The notes: generated by a model from the sequence alone, not told the origin. A stretch of DNA of 64,000 nt from Campylorhamphus procurvoides (GCA_013396655.1 WBMV01000075.1:1-64000), one strand, 5' to 3'. Shown: positions 46,844 through 60,306, counted from the stretch's first letter. Numbers and translations: made by a program.

Positions 46844-49800
46844 GTAAGTGATTTTTTTTTAACTCTCTAAAAAAGTTAATGGTGGATGCAAGGATTGTGC
46901 AAGAGGTACAAAAGGAAAAACAAAATAGGTAGCATGGAATTAATTGAATGGAATGTGAGAGGGAAAGAGTGCTGGAGAAGAACGACACTGCTGATGGGTT
47001 GGATTCATCTAAATGACCCAGTAACTATGTTTTTCAGAGCTTAGTGTGGCTGACTCTCCTGTGTCCAAATTAGAAACATTCTTCTATTTTGATGTAGTTA
47101 ACAAAATAACTCCATATCATTTCAAGTACTCAGTTAAATATCTTCACAGAATAATAGCATAGACAAGTGTCTTCTGGATGGAGAATATCATATATAAGCA
47201 TTGCTAAATAATCTCATGTATCTAATTTAAAGGAAGATGTGGAAATGTTCTGAAAGATGTTCTGGTCTTTGTGTAGTTGACTGAGCTTGTAACATTGTGT
47301 TTTCAGTATTAGACTTGTGTGTTGATTGCACATTAAACCATATGTATAATATTTGTACAACTTAAACAGTGCTTATTGCACTTGGACCTGATGTTTTTGC
47401 CTGTATTGCCTGTGCTTACACTACAGAGGGACAGCCCTGACTGACTGCAATGCACAGTCAGAGAGATCAGCTCAAATCCCACTGTCAGGTAACACTGCGC
47501 TGAAGTGGGAAACAGTGCCAAGTCAGGTGTGATCTGGGAGGCAGTAGGACAGAAACCAGAAGTGAAGTGCCTAGTCTTTGTCAGTTATTGTGAACTGAAA
47601 GTGTATCCACAGTTTAAAGCAATTCTTTGTGCTGCTGTACGTGGGCCCTGCAGCTACCTTGCAAAGGATGAAGTTTACCCCAGGCCTGACAAACCTCTGC
47701 ATAAAATGGTTTGTTATCCCACCTTTTATTTATTTATTTTTCATTAGAAGCAAATAGACTTAGTAAAAGCCAGAGGAGACTATTTGAAGGAAGGTCTTTA
47801 ATGTTAAAAAAAACAGATTGTGTAGTAGATTGTTTTCACATTTAGATATTAAAAACACCCCAGATTGAACTGCCCTTTGATATGAATTGAAAAGTTACAC
47901 ATGTTCTGACTTATAGGAGTTATGTTTCTCTGCCAAACAAATTAATAGCCACATTCTAGTTTTCTCAAATATAGCTGCTGGTTCTGCTTACCAGAATAAT
48001 GGTCTTGTAGCATGTATGGTCCTTGCCACCCTGTTACCTGAGTGCTCAGTCCCATGTCAGAACTGTTAGAGCAGGAGTGTGGAGTGATTTTGTAGCAAAA
48101 ATAACCATTAACAGGCAGTGGAGATTATGCAAAAATAAAGATTCATAATATACTGAAAAATAGTAAATTGGAAATTTTTCCTTATACTTAGTATAATTAC
48201 CCTGTCAATTGAAAGAAAAAAGCTGCTTAAAATGTAGTATAAGCCTTAAAAAATTTGACCACCATCTCAGGTTTGATATCTCTGCCTTGTGGAACCCAAA
48301 TTTTTTGCATCCAGTTCTGAGGAGGAGCTTTTTAAGTTTCATAGTCTGACAAAAAATATTTTTGAAAGCAAACTGTGAAAAGCAAACTCCTACTTACGCA
48401 GGAAATTCCTTTACAAACAAGTGTCTCAGGATTAGTATTTCACTGAGGCTCTTAAATGTATAGATGGATTTGCTGCACTGGTTTGCCCTCTACCTTTTTT
48501 TCCAAAGAATCAGTCATATACATAATGCCATTGTTGCTTTACTTCATGCTAAATAAAATCTGAGTGTAAGGCCCAGCTGTATAAATTAGCTTTAAGCTAG
48601 TTTTCTTTCTGGGCTTTACTAGTCCTTTACCTGAAAAATGATAGAAAAGTAATTAATTTTAATCTTCTTGTTTGTCCACCAGTAAATTGTGATGCTGAAA
48701 CCGCTGAATTAACAGGAGAATATTTAAATCCATGTAAATTACTCCTGTAAAACAAAACCAAGCTGTTAAGTATTTCAGTGCCCTCCTAGGTAGGTGTAAA
48801 ACTGAGCTACTGGAACACATTGCAAGTGCATATTTGCAAGAGTCTTCCATTAGACCTGAAATTATAAACTTCTCAGAAGATGGATTTCATAGCATCTAAG
48901 ATACTGCTTTGTAACATAGTCCAAACAACAAATCTAGCCCATTGTACTGTAATTTTCCTGCAATATGTTTAAAGCTCCATGTAATTACTGTGCAAAGAAA
49001 TGTGACCTGTTCTTGAGAGCTTGCAGTGTATTTTGTGCTGCATAGTACTCCAGTTTAGAACCCCAACTTCTACTTAGGCTCAGACAATTCTGTCAGAAAC
49101 TACTGTCACTAGAAAACTCTGCTATTCTTGTCTTCATGTTTTTGGAGTGAAGCTGGAAAAGATAATGAGCATCATTTAGTGGTTGAAAAATCAACATGTA
49201 AAATGAGAACCCCAAGTTTATTTTTTCTAACAAAATGGCATGGCTTAAAGGAACTTAATTCTATATATCTGATTTTTTTTTGTTGGGTATTATTGAAGTA
49301 GTAGCTTATTATACTATCAATAATGGCAATAATAATGTGGCAGAGGAGAAGTAGTTGAAATGTTTAAAACAACCCAGGAAACAAAGCACACACAAACATA
49401 ACCAAAACCTGACATCTAGTGTATGTGTTTTCCTCCTTAGCTATAGCAGAATATTCATCAACTACACTATGCCCCCATTTATGTGACTGTAAAAGCTAGG
49501 GAGATAAACTATATACTCTTTGTATTTTTTACTTTGGAGGCAAGGTGAGATTATGGACAAATGCTTCTACCCATAATATTTTTTAATCTCAGAGGTATTT
49601 TGAGGTGCAACTATTACTCTGTTTTCTCTTCTTTATGGCTTACAGACAAAATATTTAAAAGTATTTTCCCGTACTGTAAAATTCCAGGTAGTTCCTCTAG
49701 GTACTTCCATACTTTACCAAGAAGAACATAGTTCTGCCTGCAGAATTTACAAAGCCATAATGTCTGGTAACTTTGCATACCGTGACTGAGGTATAGGCTT

Positions 49801-50102
49801 CCTTCATCTGCACACTCTTCCTTTCCAAAACCCTCTCTATGCTGTTGTTTGACTGCCATCAGGGTAGAAGGTAGAATGTCACATGACTGACTTGGTTGAG
49901 TATGTGGCCAGCAAGAGCCAAACAGAAATCACTTTTTAGGTGGCCAAAAATTGTGAAGGTTAGGGAAGGAAACAGCTATGAGGGACTACATGTCGTGGAA
50001 GCCAATTCTAAGATATTTGTATCTGTATTTCTTATCTGTGAGTCAGGTTTTTCTGAAACTGGCAAATCACTTCAGAAGTAACTAAGTGACAAATATGATT
50101 GC
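46844..50102 (+). other. ANKRD31: Intron 25, main part
   Basis: 3.3 kb without a recognised gene or repeat. Confidence 0.65.
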
Positions 50103-50360
50103 ACAGAATCATAGGCTAATGTAGGTTCAGTAGGACCTCTGAAGGTCTATAGTCCAATCTATCCAAAGCAGGACCAGTTTTCAAGTTAGATAAAGTTGTC
50201 CAGTCAAATTCTGAATATTTTCAAGGATGGACATTCCACAACATGCCATGGTGATTGTTTCCCCCAGGAATGTAGTTGCTTCTTAAAACTTGAAACCTTT
50301 GTCCCTTTTTGTTTGATACAGAAATCATGTTTCCCTAAGAAGCCTGGCTAAGAGTACATA
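50103..50360 (-). mobile_element. Old CR1 fragment, reverse orientation
   Basis: Starts ACAGAATCATAGGCTAATGT and contains ATAGTCCAATCTATCCAAAGC and CAAGGATGGACATTCCACAA, diverged forms of standard CR1 blocks. Confidence 0.75.
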
Positions 50361-50792
50361 AACTGACTTCCAGTCAAGTGCTTTGAACAGTGGCTTTCTG
50401 GGCTTTTTTACTCTGTGAAACAAGTTGTAAAGAAAACCCTATGATAACTGACCCATCTTCTTAATTGATCAGTTGCACTATAACATTTTCGTCTGCTCTG
50501 GTGGTCCACGGAGGCTCAGAGAAGACTCAGACAAACAGAACTGTTGTAGATAATCTTCCTGGAACACACTTATCTTTTCTTATTTTACTTATGAAAGCAA
50601 TAAGTGAAAGGCAGTGAGATACACAGCAAAGTCCAAGAGGCACTGGCTTCAGCTGCTGCTTTGCTTGAAACAGTAGCGACTTTTGTAACACCACGCTGGT
50701 AATGTGAAATGAAAACGTTTGGGAGACAACCTGATGATTTTACCTTGGTGAGCATTCAGATTATATCACACTTCTATCTTACTCTTTTTCAG
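50361..50792 (+). other. ANKRD31: Intron 25, last part
   Basis: Unique sequence, ending in the strong acceptor CTTACTCTTTTTCAG. Confidence 0.65.
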
Positions 50793-50896
50793 GAGTGACT
50801 TTTGACAAAGTTACAATAAAGCTTCAAAACAATTCAGTCTTGAAATCACCACATGATAATAGCCTAGGAGAAGACCCTACTAATTGTTCTGAGGCT
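50793..50896 (+). CDS. ANKRD31: ANKRD31 exon 26
   Basis: A 104-base exon. It encodes VTFDKVTIKLQNNSVLKSPH and DNSLGEDPTNCSEA. The donor chosen is GCT|GTACAT, which is weak but lies on a codon boundary and joins the final exon at 56617 in frame. If the donor is not used, the frame reads five more residues (VHKTQ) to TAA at 50912-50914, which overlaps a poly(A) signal AATAAA at 50910-50915. Both ends may therefore be used. Confidence 0.75.
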
Positions 50897-50915
50897 GTAC
50901 ATAAAACTCAATAAA
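50897..50915 (+). promoter_or_regulatory. ANKRD31: Possible alternative ANKRD31 3' end: stop codon within a poly(A) signal
   Basis: Read-through of exon 26 gives VHKTQ and TAA (50912-50914); AATAAA covers 50910-50915. This could end a shorter transcript that lacks exon 27. It is also compatible with plain intron sequence. Confidence 0.35.
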
Positions 50916-53900
50916 TGAGTTACAGCCACTGTAGATTTTGCCACTGCAAGAAAAACATGAGCTGTTGGTTTTTCGATCAGATGGCTGTTCGGACCTGAAC
51001 CAAAGTTTGATTTATACTTTTTTTTCTGTTTCTTTCAGTCTGCATCTCAGTCTGCTATAAACCGCAAGAATTTTAAAGTGTTGTGGTTTTAATTACCTGA
51101 GTTTAGCCCTGGAACCACTTTGTATACACTATCTTGGCACGTTAAATTCAGGTTTTCTAGAATGGTTGGAAATAATTTTAGAGAAGCATCTTCCTCCCAA
51201 ATGATTATACAAATGAATCATTGTATAATCAAGTCTACAACAATAAATAAGTTTCAAAAGGAAGAAGCATATGCTGGAAACCTGCACACTTATAGCCATG
51301 CCAAGAAACAGTCTCCTAAGAATCTTTTTAAAGCAATCTTTGTGCCTGTTAATAAAAGGTACTAGTATATGTGTTTGTTCTTGTTGAACTCATAATTTGA
51401 TATTTAAATAGAATGATTGTCTTAATCGAGAAACTGAAAGGCCATCTGGACAGCTGTGTAAAAATATTTGTGTGAGAGAAATGGAGTCAGCTGTTTTATT
51501 TTAAAAGTACTTATCATATTTCTTTATAAATTCAATCTTCAATATAGATTCTTCTATGTGAGAGGGTGTATGCATTTCCCAGTTGGTATTTGCATGTATG
51601 TCAATCATACCTCTCTTGAGTTAAAAATCACGTTATATCCATATCAAAGAAGGTAAGAGTCACCCAGATTTAAATTGTTACCTTGTTTCTCTGAGAAGTT
51701 ATCGAAACATTGGTGGATTTCTGCAGTACATTGGCGGACTTGACTTTGCCACATTGTTAAGTGAAAAACTTAACAATATCTTAATACAGCAGTTCAAGGT
51801 CCCTGAGGAAGAATAACTCAAAATGTGTCCTATAGAAAGTATTTGTTACTGGATAACAGGCATATACTCAAGGATGCCTAGGAGAAGACAAAAACCAGTT
51901 ATTGTATAAGATTGTGAGGTAGGCAAAAGTGAACTGGAAAATAATGTGTTTGTATTGCTAACCAGGGCAATGCTTTTGAGGAAGCTATAATGCAGTATTA
52001 CTATTGTATGTTTTCCAGACATTTAGAAACAGAAAAAGTATATCTCTTGAAAAAGTATAACCTCTTTGAGTCCTTTTGTGGGAATAATGCTTTCTGCCAC
52101 GTTAAACATAAAATAGAGATTTCAGCATAAACCTTGAAACAGATGCCTTGGAATAGAAGGCATGAATACTAGATCTTTAATCATACCTGCAAGTCCTTCT
52201 CCCATGCAGATACAGAGTACAACAAGAAAGGCCACTGTTACGGAATGTTTTGAAAGAAGAATGATTCTAAACACCTAATATTTTTTCTGCTTTATGACAT
52301 TGGTTTTGCCAATCTTACTGGAGAACAAAAAGGAAAAATGAACTCCTGAGGAGTATTATCCTTTACTGGGTGGAGAAGGAGATGTTTCTTTCTCAAAGCT
52401 GGTATTTTATATAGAATAGAATAGAATAATGAACTGTGGAAGTCTGAATTAAATTCCACATTATTACTGTAAAAATTCCAGTTATAGGCAAATGATGAAC
52501 TGAACATATGGATCATCCACAGTGACTCATGCCTGATATGTGAAGGAAAAATGTGTAGGCTAAGGTTCTATCAGAAGGTGCTCCATGTCCTTCTGGCACT
52601 GTTACAGCTCTTCCATGAATTATCTGGTCATTAAGGTCCATTAGGTAGCTTCCGAAGTGAAATGATTTATTTATTATAATGACACTATAAATATCCTTTT
52701 ACTTTTTTTCAACGGGTTATAATTACCAATTCAAAAAATGCAATGTGCATAATTTAGGATTGCTTGATAAATTAATTCTTGGGGAAAAGGTACTTTGAAA
52801 ATTGGGATAGGGATGGACAAAGAGGATCACAATACAATAGCAAAATCCCTGCTGGCCTGTATGGTGTAGTGGATAGACACCACCTTAACTTCAGGTTACT
52901 GACTGACATGGTTTGATTGTTAGGAAAAGATCACTACTTACTGATTGGTTTGTAAGGACAGAGACTTTGGACTCCAGCATTTACAGGCAGAAAAAAAGAG
53001 TTGGTGTCTATAGCATGTGAAGCAAATCAAGAACTATGGGGAGACCTGGGGAAAAGCAAAAGCATTCATAGGGGGGAAAAAACATTGAATTACTGGGAAA
53101 ACATTGTATTTTGTTGGTGAAAGGTCTAGTCTTACAATGTCAGTTTGCCCACATGCATCTCTTTTTCCAAAATACCAGGTCTTGATCAGCTGAAGGAAAA
53201 ATTACTTCCAAAATTACCAGTAGCATGGACAGAATTCTTGTGCCTCCATTCAGCAGCAACCTTTTTTTAAAGAGTCAGAGGGCCCAAAAATATTGTTCAT
53301 GCAAATTGTTAGTTGTCATTTCCAAGGCATTATTTGGTCCAAATAGGCAATCCCTTTTGGGACTCCTAGATTGTAACTGGTTTTCTCTAAGTTCTTGAAG
53401 GGAGTGTGGATAGGGCCCAACAAACTTGGAAGCACTTAAGAGAGATTTTTGTTCTATAAATATTCCTTTGTGGCACTCTAGATCAAATGCTGTCACCTTT
53501 AAGTGTGTTGTTCTTAGATCTTGCTTACGCATCTGTAGACCATGTCTAGACGAGCTGTGCTGCATCAGTTCCTTTTGAGTCAGAAGAATAAACTCTCCTG
53601 TGACTGCCAGATACTGCAAATGAGTTCATCATTCCCTCAGATGTTATAATAATCGTTACCTGTTTTACAGAAGTATTTAAACTGGATTTATTGATGCCTG
53701 TAAATGGATTCAAATCTATTGCTTAAACTGCAAGAGCATTTAAAGTCTTTTTACAAATAATTCATACAAGTAAAATAGTTATAAAATCCTTAACCATGCT
53801 CTGGATACTCCCAGCACTGGATTAAGGAAGAAACTGGTGGGCTTTTTAAGATCTATCTTTCAGGAACTGTTGTAATGATCAGAAAATGGTGACTCTCCAT

Positions 53901-56616
53901 TGAAGTGACAATCTTTGCTGATTAACCTTTATACAACTGGAGATTTCATGGTCTGATATTCATGTAGTTGCACTATTAATGGGAATTCTCATTAAATACA
54001 ATTTGCAGATTCTTAGCAGCCACAGAGAACAAGGTCTTGTAGAGATGCAACAAAATGGAAACACAAGTTGAAAACATTTAGAATGGTTTCAAAACTGCTA
54101 AGACTAAAATAGATACCCTCAGAGACACAAAAGCGTTGATAAGCAGGATGGAAACACTACCAAGAGACAACATGTGTTTCCGAATATTGATGGGGAAAAA
54201 AGCTCATTCTCACATTGATACTTCATGTTGTAGTTCATGAAGATGACAAAAAGAATGAGAGCACGTAACAGGACAGCAAGGGGACTAAAGCAGAGAAAAG
54301 ACCCTGCTTGTGTGTGTCTTCATTTACCATGTCTTCCTCTGTAGCCAAGGCACTGATTTTTGGATTAACAGTATAGCAGCATTTCTCAGCTGCTTACAGC
54401 CTGTAAGCTGCCAGTCTTTTGTACGGGCCTGAGAGTTACAATCAGCAAAATGGAGGAAGAAAACATCAAAGATGTTGGGTATTAGAAGATTAAAAATAAT
54501 AGGAAAGAGGGAGAGAAAGGGAGAAAAAATTGAGAAAGAAAAATGGAAAAGGCATTAATCATCTGTGTCAGAATACAGAGGAGGAAACACAGGGACTAAA
54601 ATACTGATTCATCTCTACTGGAGAAAAATATTGTCAGTGGATGTAGAAATTTTGATATCAAACACTGATGTCAGAACAGCTTTGGAATGTATAAGTTACT
54701 GTGGTTTTGCTAACTGTTGACTTGCCGAAAGTACTGAAAAGCAGTGGTTACAGAGTATAGGTATTTTAATTATTCACTCAGGTAAAGTATTTATGGTAGA
54801 GTACTGATATTTAATTTACAAAATCTTAATTGAATAGGTAAAACATAAATTTGACCGAAAGGAATCAACAAAGAAAGCTCTCAGCTGCTAAAATTGTTAC
54901 TTCGATAGATTTGTTCGGTCATATCTCTCTTACACTTTCATATTTGAATTAAGAATTTTTAGTTATTAAGTTAAATCATTGCAGTGCAAAGCATTTCCAA
55001 ACTAAGAAAGGAATATCTTTTCTCCAATTATGATCCCTCAAAACAAGACATTAACATTAGGCTTTGCTAAGAATTTTCCCCCTGCTTCTATACAAAATGT
55101 AGAGATTTTAGAATGAAAAGGTTTTTTTCAACAAGCTAAACCACATCCAGGCATACTTTTAAAATCATTTTTACCTGAAGTTGTCCTTAAAACTATTTAG
55201 TGATTTTGTCTCTAAGCATTCCGGTTTGTGCCCTTTCAAAGATCACTTCTAGATGAGTGTCTAAGTTGGCTTTTTCTGATGTGGCTGGCTGCTACATCAA
55301 AAGCAGTAAAGACTATGAGGAGCACTCTGATGTAACTTCTCATGTGGCACCTGTGTACAGCCTGCCCATCTTTGTTTCAGTCAGTGAAACTTAGGCCCCA
55401 GACATGAGATCATACAATTTTTTCCATTATATACTGTGTTGTGTGTGGCTGAGCATACTGAAGATGCACTGATGGTGTAAGAAACCAAATGTAATCCTGT
55501 CCTCAGTGGAGTCAGAAATTTTGCTGTGGATGTCATGGGTGTGGAATCCTCATGCACAAAACTCTCTATTGCATTTCTGAACACAGACCTCTTGCTTCTG
55601 ATGGCAATTTGCTACTTCACTGCTTTGGGTGGTAAGCTCCTGGGACTCAGGATATGGCAGGGACATCATGACCAAGACATGGAGTTAAAAGGTCTAACAC
55701 ATACAAGCCACATTGTTTGTTTTAGCACTGACACCTTCTGATGTTGTCATTTCAAAGAATATATATTGCTTTTTGGAAGTGGTGTAGGTGACACAAATGG
55801 AAAACTGTGGTATCAGAAAAAGACACTCTTGAGGTGCCACATGGTAGCTAAATGGCAAACTGATATTGCTTCAAACATGCTTTCTCTGCACTTTGACAAT
55901 AATTTATCTTGACTGATCTAATATTCTGAAAATATGTATCGTGTTTTGCTTATTGAGACACTTGAGTGTTGTTTGGACACTGTTTTTTGTTGTGACTTGT
56001 TTGGTATTGTTGGGAGTTTTTTAAACAGAGGCCATCCCTATTTTCATGACAGTTCAGTTTCTGTACTGATACAAGTGCCTTAAATTTATTCATTGCAATA
56101 GTTAATTTAGTCCAGCAGATATTTAAATATTGCAAATATCCATTATTCAGTCCTGCAATTTCTTCTGTAGAGGTCCATGCCTTCCTTTTTATATAGTGCT
56201 CTCAGGACTGTAGGATGGGTATTGCAAATTTCTTTCATTTTTAGGGAAGTACAGTAAGTGTGCCTTATTGTAGACATGTGATATTCCTTCAGTATGGAAG
56301 AACAACTGCATTTTCCTGTTATATAACTGGAAATTTCTGGGATGGTTAACTTTTCAGCCTGGGCACCAGAAAGTATAGTATGGCCCTTGTCTCACTGAAG
56401 GGAGGGTGTGACTGAGAGATACTGGTAAGATGTCCTGAGGCCTTCCCCACAAGATTCCTGGGATACATTACAGATTCCTAGGGTTCACTAATGCTTACGT
56501 GGTTCTAACAAACAGGAAACACCTTTCTAGAAAATAATATGAGTGATTATGTTTGATTAGTCCAATATATATTCTGCAATCATTTGCATTCATTTTCAAC
56601 AGGCTCTTCTGTCCAG
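50916..56616 (+). other. ANKRD31: Intron 26 (5.7 kb)
   Basis: The longest intron. A short (ATAGA)n run lies near 52414-52430 and a possible tRNA-like remnant at 52854-52930. The minus-strand open frame at 53275-53619 (114 codons) is not recognised. No confident gene. Confidence 0.65.
52854..52930 (+). repeat. Possible tRNA-derived SINE remnant
   Basis: TGGTGTAGTGGATAGACACC resembles a polymerase III A box and GGTTTGATTGT, 43 bases on, resembles a B box, at about tRNA spacing. The acceptor stem does not pair and the anticodon loop is abnormal, so not a working tRNA; an old MIR-like or similar SINE is possible. Confidence 0.3.
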
Positions 56617-56754
56617 TTTAACTCAGTGGAAACTCTGATGCATTTTCTTCAATTCTCTGAGATAGTAGTGGCAGGTAAAGAGGAGTTTCTACCATGCTCT
56701 AGAATGGAAAAGCACTGGAATTTCTACACAGGATGTGAAGATTTTGGATTCTAA
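56617..56754 (+). CDS. ANKRD31: ANKRD31 exon 27, terminal exon with the REC114-binding-type motif
   Basis: Encodes FNSVETLMHFLQFSEIVVAG, KEEFLPCSRMEKHWNFYTGC and EDFGF, then TAA at 56752-56754. It closely matches the end of human ANKRD31 as I recall it (FLQ-x-xDILL, EFLPC, M-x-x-HW-x-FY, E-ELTF). In mouse the C-terminus of ANKRD31 binds the N-terminal domain of REC114. The acceptor CTCTTCTGTCCAG at 56616 fits the phase of exon 26; an alternative at 56602 (TTCAACAG) would need one leftover base. Confidence 0.9.
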   Translation, partial: FNSVETLMHFLQFSEIVVAGKEEFLPCSRMEKHWNFYTGCEDFGF

Positions 56755-59700
56755 AGACTTCTTGAGTAGTAACATTTTTTTCTCCATCATCACTTAGAAG
56801 TAAATATTTGAGCTTTGAGAACTAAGTGCTTTGTTACTATCATTTTGATAAATTATTTGCCCAGCACTTGGCATGGATGGAAAGATTCACTAAGTGAGGA
56901 CCAGGAGCGTACTTAGTAACCTGTAAGAATAACTGTCAATATTTGATTTTTTGCGGCAAAATTAAGAAATTGTGAAGTAGGAAAAGACTGTTAAACACTG
57001 GTACTTGTGAATTATATTCCAACTTGATAACTTTGTATGGAATTCAAGTTTTACTTTAAGATGTAAGTAACTGTCCATGCTTGATGAGGCAGCACAGAAC
57101 CAGACAGATATCAACACCGACAACTACTTCCTACACCTGAACTTGGAACTTCTCTGGCTGAGCATGTGCTATCAGAAATGGCAGCACATGTTTGTGTAAT
57201 AATACAGACTGTTAGGTTAGGCAGTAAATCAGAGTGGGCAGCTTTGAAAATCACCAGCAGCTTTGCTTTGTGTGGCATGGATATAACAGCTGAGAAGAGG
57301 AGCAGGTGCTGGGAGAGGTTAAAAGAAATTTTGGCCATTGGAAGTGCTCTGGGAAACTCCATTCACGTTCCAGCCAAGTCTTTCTGACAGGCAGAAAATG
57401 TGCTGGCATAGAGCAGGAATTGCAGTTAGCCTGTTTGCAGAACATGAGTTTTTCCATCTAACAGCATCTGAAATATTCATCCTAAATTCTGGACAATTTC
57501 TATTTCTTTTAATTTTACAATGTGTGAATCTGCCTTAGCAACATATTTGTAAAATGTTTGACCGTCATGAGAGTTATCTGCATTCAAATGGCATTCTTGC
57601 TCTTTTGTTCTCTGGATTATAAGAAGAGATGAAATAATAGTATCTGCTACTCCTAACTCCAGTGAATGGGGCGAGAAGTATCTCCTGTCAATACATAACA
57701 ACATCAGCAAGCTATTTGGAGTGCCGAGAGCTCTTCCACAGAGATTTGATTAGTGTCTTAAGTTGGTTTATGGAAGAGAGAGGGTTCTGATGTGCAGACA
57801 GATAATACTGTGCTGTAGGATACATGAGCAGTTATAGCCTGGTGGACTGTAAGAATAAAGAAATGCAAATGGCCTTAAAGTCAAAAAAGGTAGAGGCTAT
57901 TGAGTGACAGATATTTTGTAAAGGTCAGTTTCCACACAGAAATAAAATGGAGTGGTCTCACAACTGCAGCAGCAAAAACAAACCTGAAGGCATTTTTTAA
58001 GGAAGTGTTCATTCAATACAGCACTTTCGCTGAAGACCAGAAAATATTTGACTGTTAAAATGACCTCTGATTGCATGTTTGTTTGACATCTTTTCTTTGT
58101 TGCAAGACATCTAATAAAATTAGTGTACAAAACTTGTGAATATTTGACAGTAATATTTTGGTTTGTTATATTAACATGATTACATGACCTAAGGCAATCC
58201 TAAGATACTGACAGAAAATTAAATTGATTCAAGCTGAGCAAAAAGGTAAAAATGCAAAGTGCTACCTGAAAACTGCTGTCTTTTACTGATGCCAGATGTA
58301 ACAGTAACCTACCAGGGTTGGGTTTTTTTTTCTCATTTTTTTATTGTATATAAGCAACCTGAGAAAGGCGTTTGCTTCACAACATATTATGTAATATGAC
58401 TAACAAATATAGGATTCCGCTCCCCAAGTCTTAAAACTGTGAATATTCCTTATTCTCTCTGCTGGAATCTTTTTCTTGGTATAATGATCCATTAAGAGAT
58501 GAGGAAAAACTTATCCCATGATGTTTTCTCTGTTTAAATTTATACTTTTTAAGTGTACTTTTGCATAAAAATATAACCAGTTCTCATGGGTCAAAGATAG
58601 GCAGCTATTAGTGATCCAAAGTACAGCAGAGTAATAAAGCTTTTGTTCACAAGTGGCAAACAGAACTCCCAGCCCCTCCTGCTGCGTTCATGGTTCAGTT
58701 CTTTTATTTAGTAAACCCCTTGTCCACTCCTAGGCTGTGAGTTAGCATTTATTTTGCATGGTGCAGGCTAAAGTAAAAAGGATATAAAATGCAAATAATG
58801 ATACAAACCCTCTGGCATTATGATACTCTTAGATGGGGCATAAAAGGAGAAAGAGATGAGGCAGTGAACAAAAGTTACAAATTCAGATTCATATTTCCAC
58901 AGAGTGATTGATTGATTTATTGCTAAAATAGAGTTAAAAACAGTGGGGAGATTAATACCAGTCAGGAATAATGCAAGACTCAAAAGAATGAGAGTGAGGA
59001 GGAAGATAAAACAGCTGGGAGACACACTGTGCAGCACAAGATCCATAGATTTTAAGGCCAGCAAGGATCAGTGTGATAAGCTGGCCTCCTGAGTAACACA
59101 GGCCAGAGGTTATGAAGCTCTGTAAGCAAGGGAAACACATGAGAAAGAGAAAAGAAATAAAGACATAGGTGAAGAGAGGGCTAAATTCATGTGAGCCAGA
59201 GGATCAGCACAAAACATTGCACCTTCTTGGCAGGCAAATCTAAACTGTAACCAGCAAGAGTTTTTGATAGTGGAAATGCACCTAAGGTGGGGGGTGGAGG
59301 GAATGAATAATGCTGCCATAGGAATTTGGGTAAATTCTCAAAGCAGTTGCAGTTATTAAGTATTTTGTCATTGTGACACAAAGATGAAGACTTTTTTCCT
59401 GGTTTTGAAACCTTAATAATAACTGAAGGAAAATAACCCTCTTTAAGTCATCAAGAGAATGAACAATTGCATACATGAGATTCAGGCCCTTTTTCTGGTC
59501 ACCAGTAGTCAATTAACTAGTCACGTTGGAAATTATATAAATTATTTGGAATTTGAACTGTTAAGTTTCTGGCCATGTTAAGGAAAGAAGCATGATGTGG
59601 GAAGGAAGTAAAACATTTCAAAGAAATGGGACTCTGGAACCAAATTCCAAGAACTTTCTTTTGGTATCTATGTTTTTCTCGGTTGTGGGTTTTTTGTTTG

Positions 59701-59817
59701 TTGGGGAATTTTTGTGTTGTTACTAAGGCTTTGGCTTTTTCTGTGGGAGGAAGTTTTACCACTTAGACCGATATTACTGTGACAGAGTAACCCACAGGTG
59801 AGTTGTCCAGCATCTGC
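56755..59817. other. ANKRD31 3' flank and intergenic region
   Basis: No gene recognised. Candidate poly(A) signals (AATAAA) occur near 57855, 57940 and 58112 on the + strand, about 1.1-1.4 kb after the stop, but which one is used cannot be told. Confidence 0.6.
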
Positions 59818-60306
59818 GTCCCTTTGATTTCACTTACACGTTCTGTGGCCGGAGCGCAAGCACACAGTTACGTATTTCTCGGTCACGGCGGCTTAAGCAA
59901 TTACCAGCCTTAAGCCGAGCTGCCACAGCTGTGCCCAGCTGCGCCACGGCAGCAGACAGATGCTCTCGTCTCTGGCGGCGTTTTCCACATTTCCCACCGA
60001 GCCGGCGTCCCAGGGTGCAGGCCCTCAGGCTCTGCCTGGCCGCAAAACACCGGCCTTTGCCTGGAAGTCGCTGTGGAACTGCAATAGTCCAGTGCAGCGG
60101 CAGGTTATTTCGCAGTTAGCAGAGGTTCAAAGCCAGACCACAGCTGATCAGTTCAGAGCTGCGGCTCCTCCACCCCGGGACAGCTGCAGGCGGACCCTCT
60201 TCAGGGCTGTGCGCTCCCGGGGCAGCCGAGGAGAGGGCGAGGAGCCTGGCCGGGGGCTTGTCTGCAGCCCAGCCCAGCCCTGCCCTGCCCGCTGCGTTTG
60301 CGAGCC

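Larger units (their letters stand above)
1..56754 (+). other. ANKRD31: ANKRD31 gene body, 5' end cut off by the window
   Basis: ANKRD31 is a nuclear meiotic protein that binds REC114 and helps place and time double-strand breaks on chromosome axes (known from mouse). Seen here: 27 exons on the + strand joined by GT-AG introns, encoding two ankyrin blocks, a coiled coil, a RAMA domain and a C-terminal motif ending in HWNFY-GCEDFGF. Several stretches match my memory of the human protein, for example DALPAEL in exon 7, AVRILLQHGANP in exon 18 and LASRQKSLL in exon 22. The coding start lies upstream of base 1. In mammals HMGCR lies head-to-head with this gene and GCNT4 lies downstream in the same direction. 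All exon phases join cleanly except between exons 5 and 6. There are no disabling mutations in the main chain. Confidence 0.95.

Noticed and set aside
53275..53619. Minus-strand open frame of 114 codons in intron 26
   Set aside because: Looks a little like an old retroelement fragment, but no motif could be recognised, so it is not annotated.
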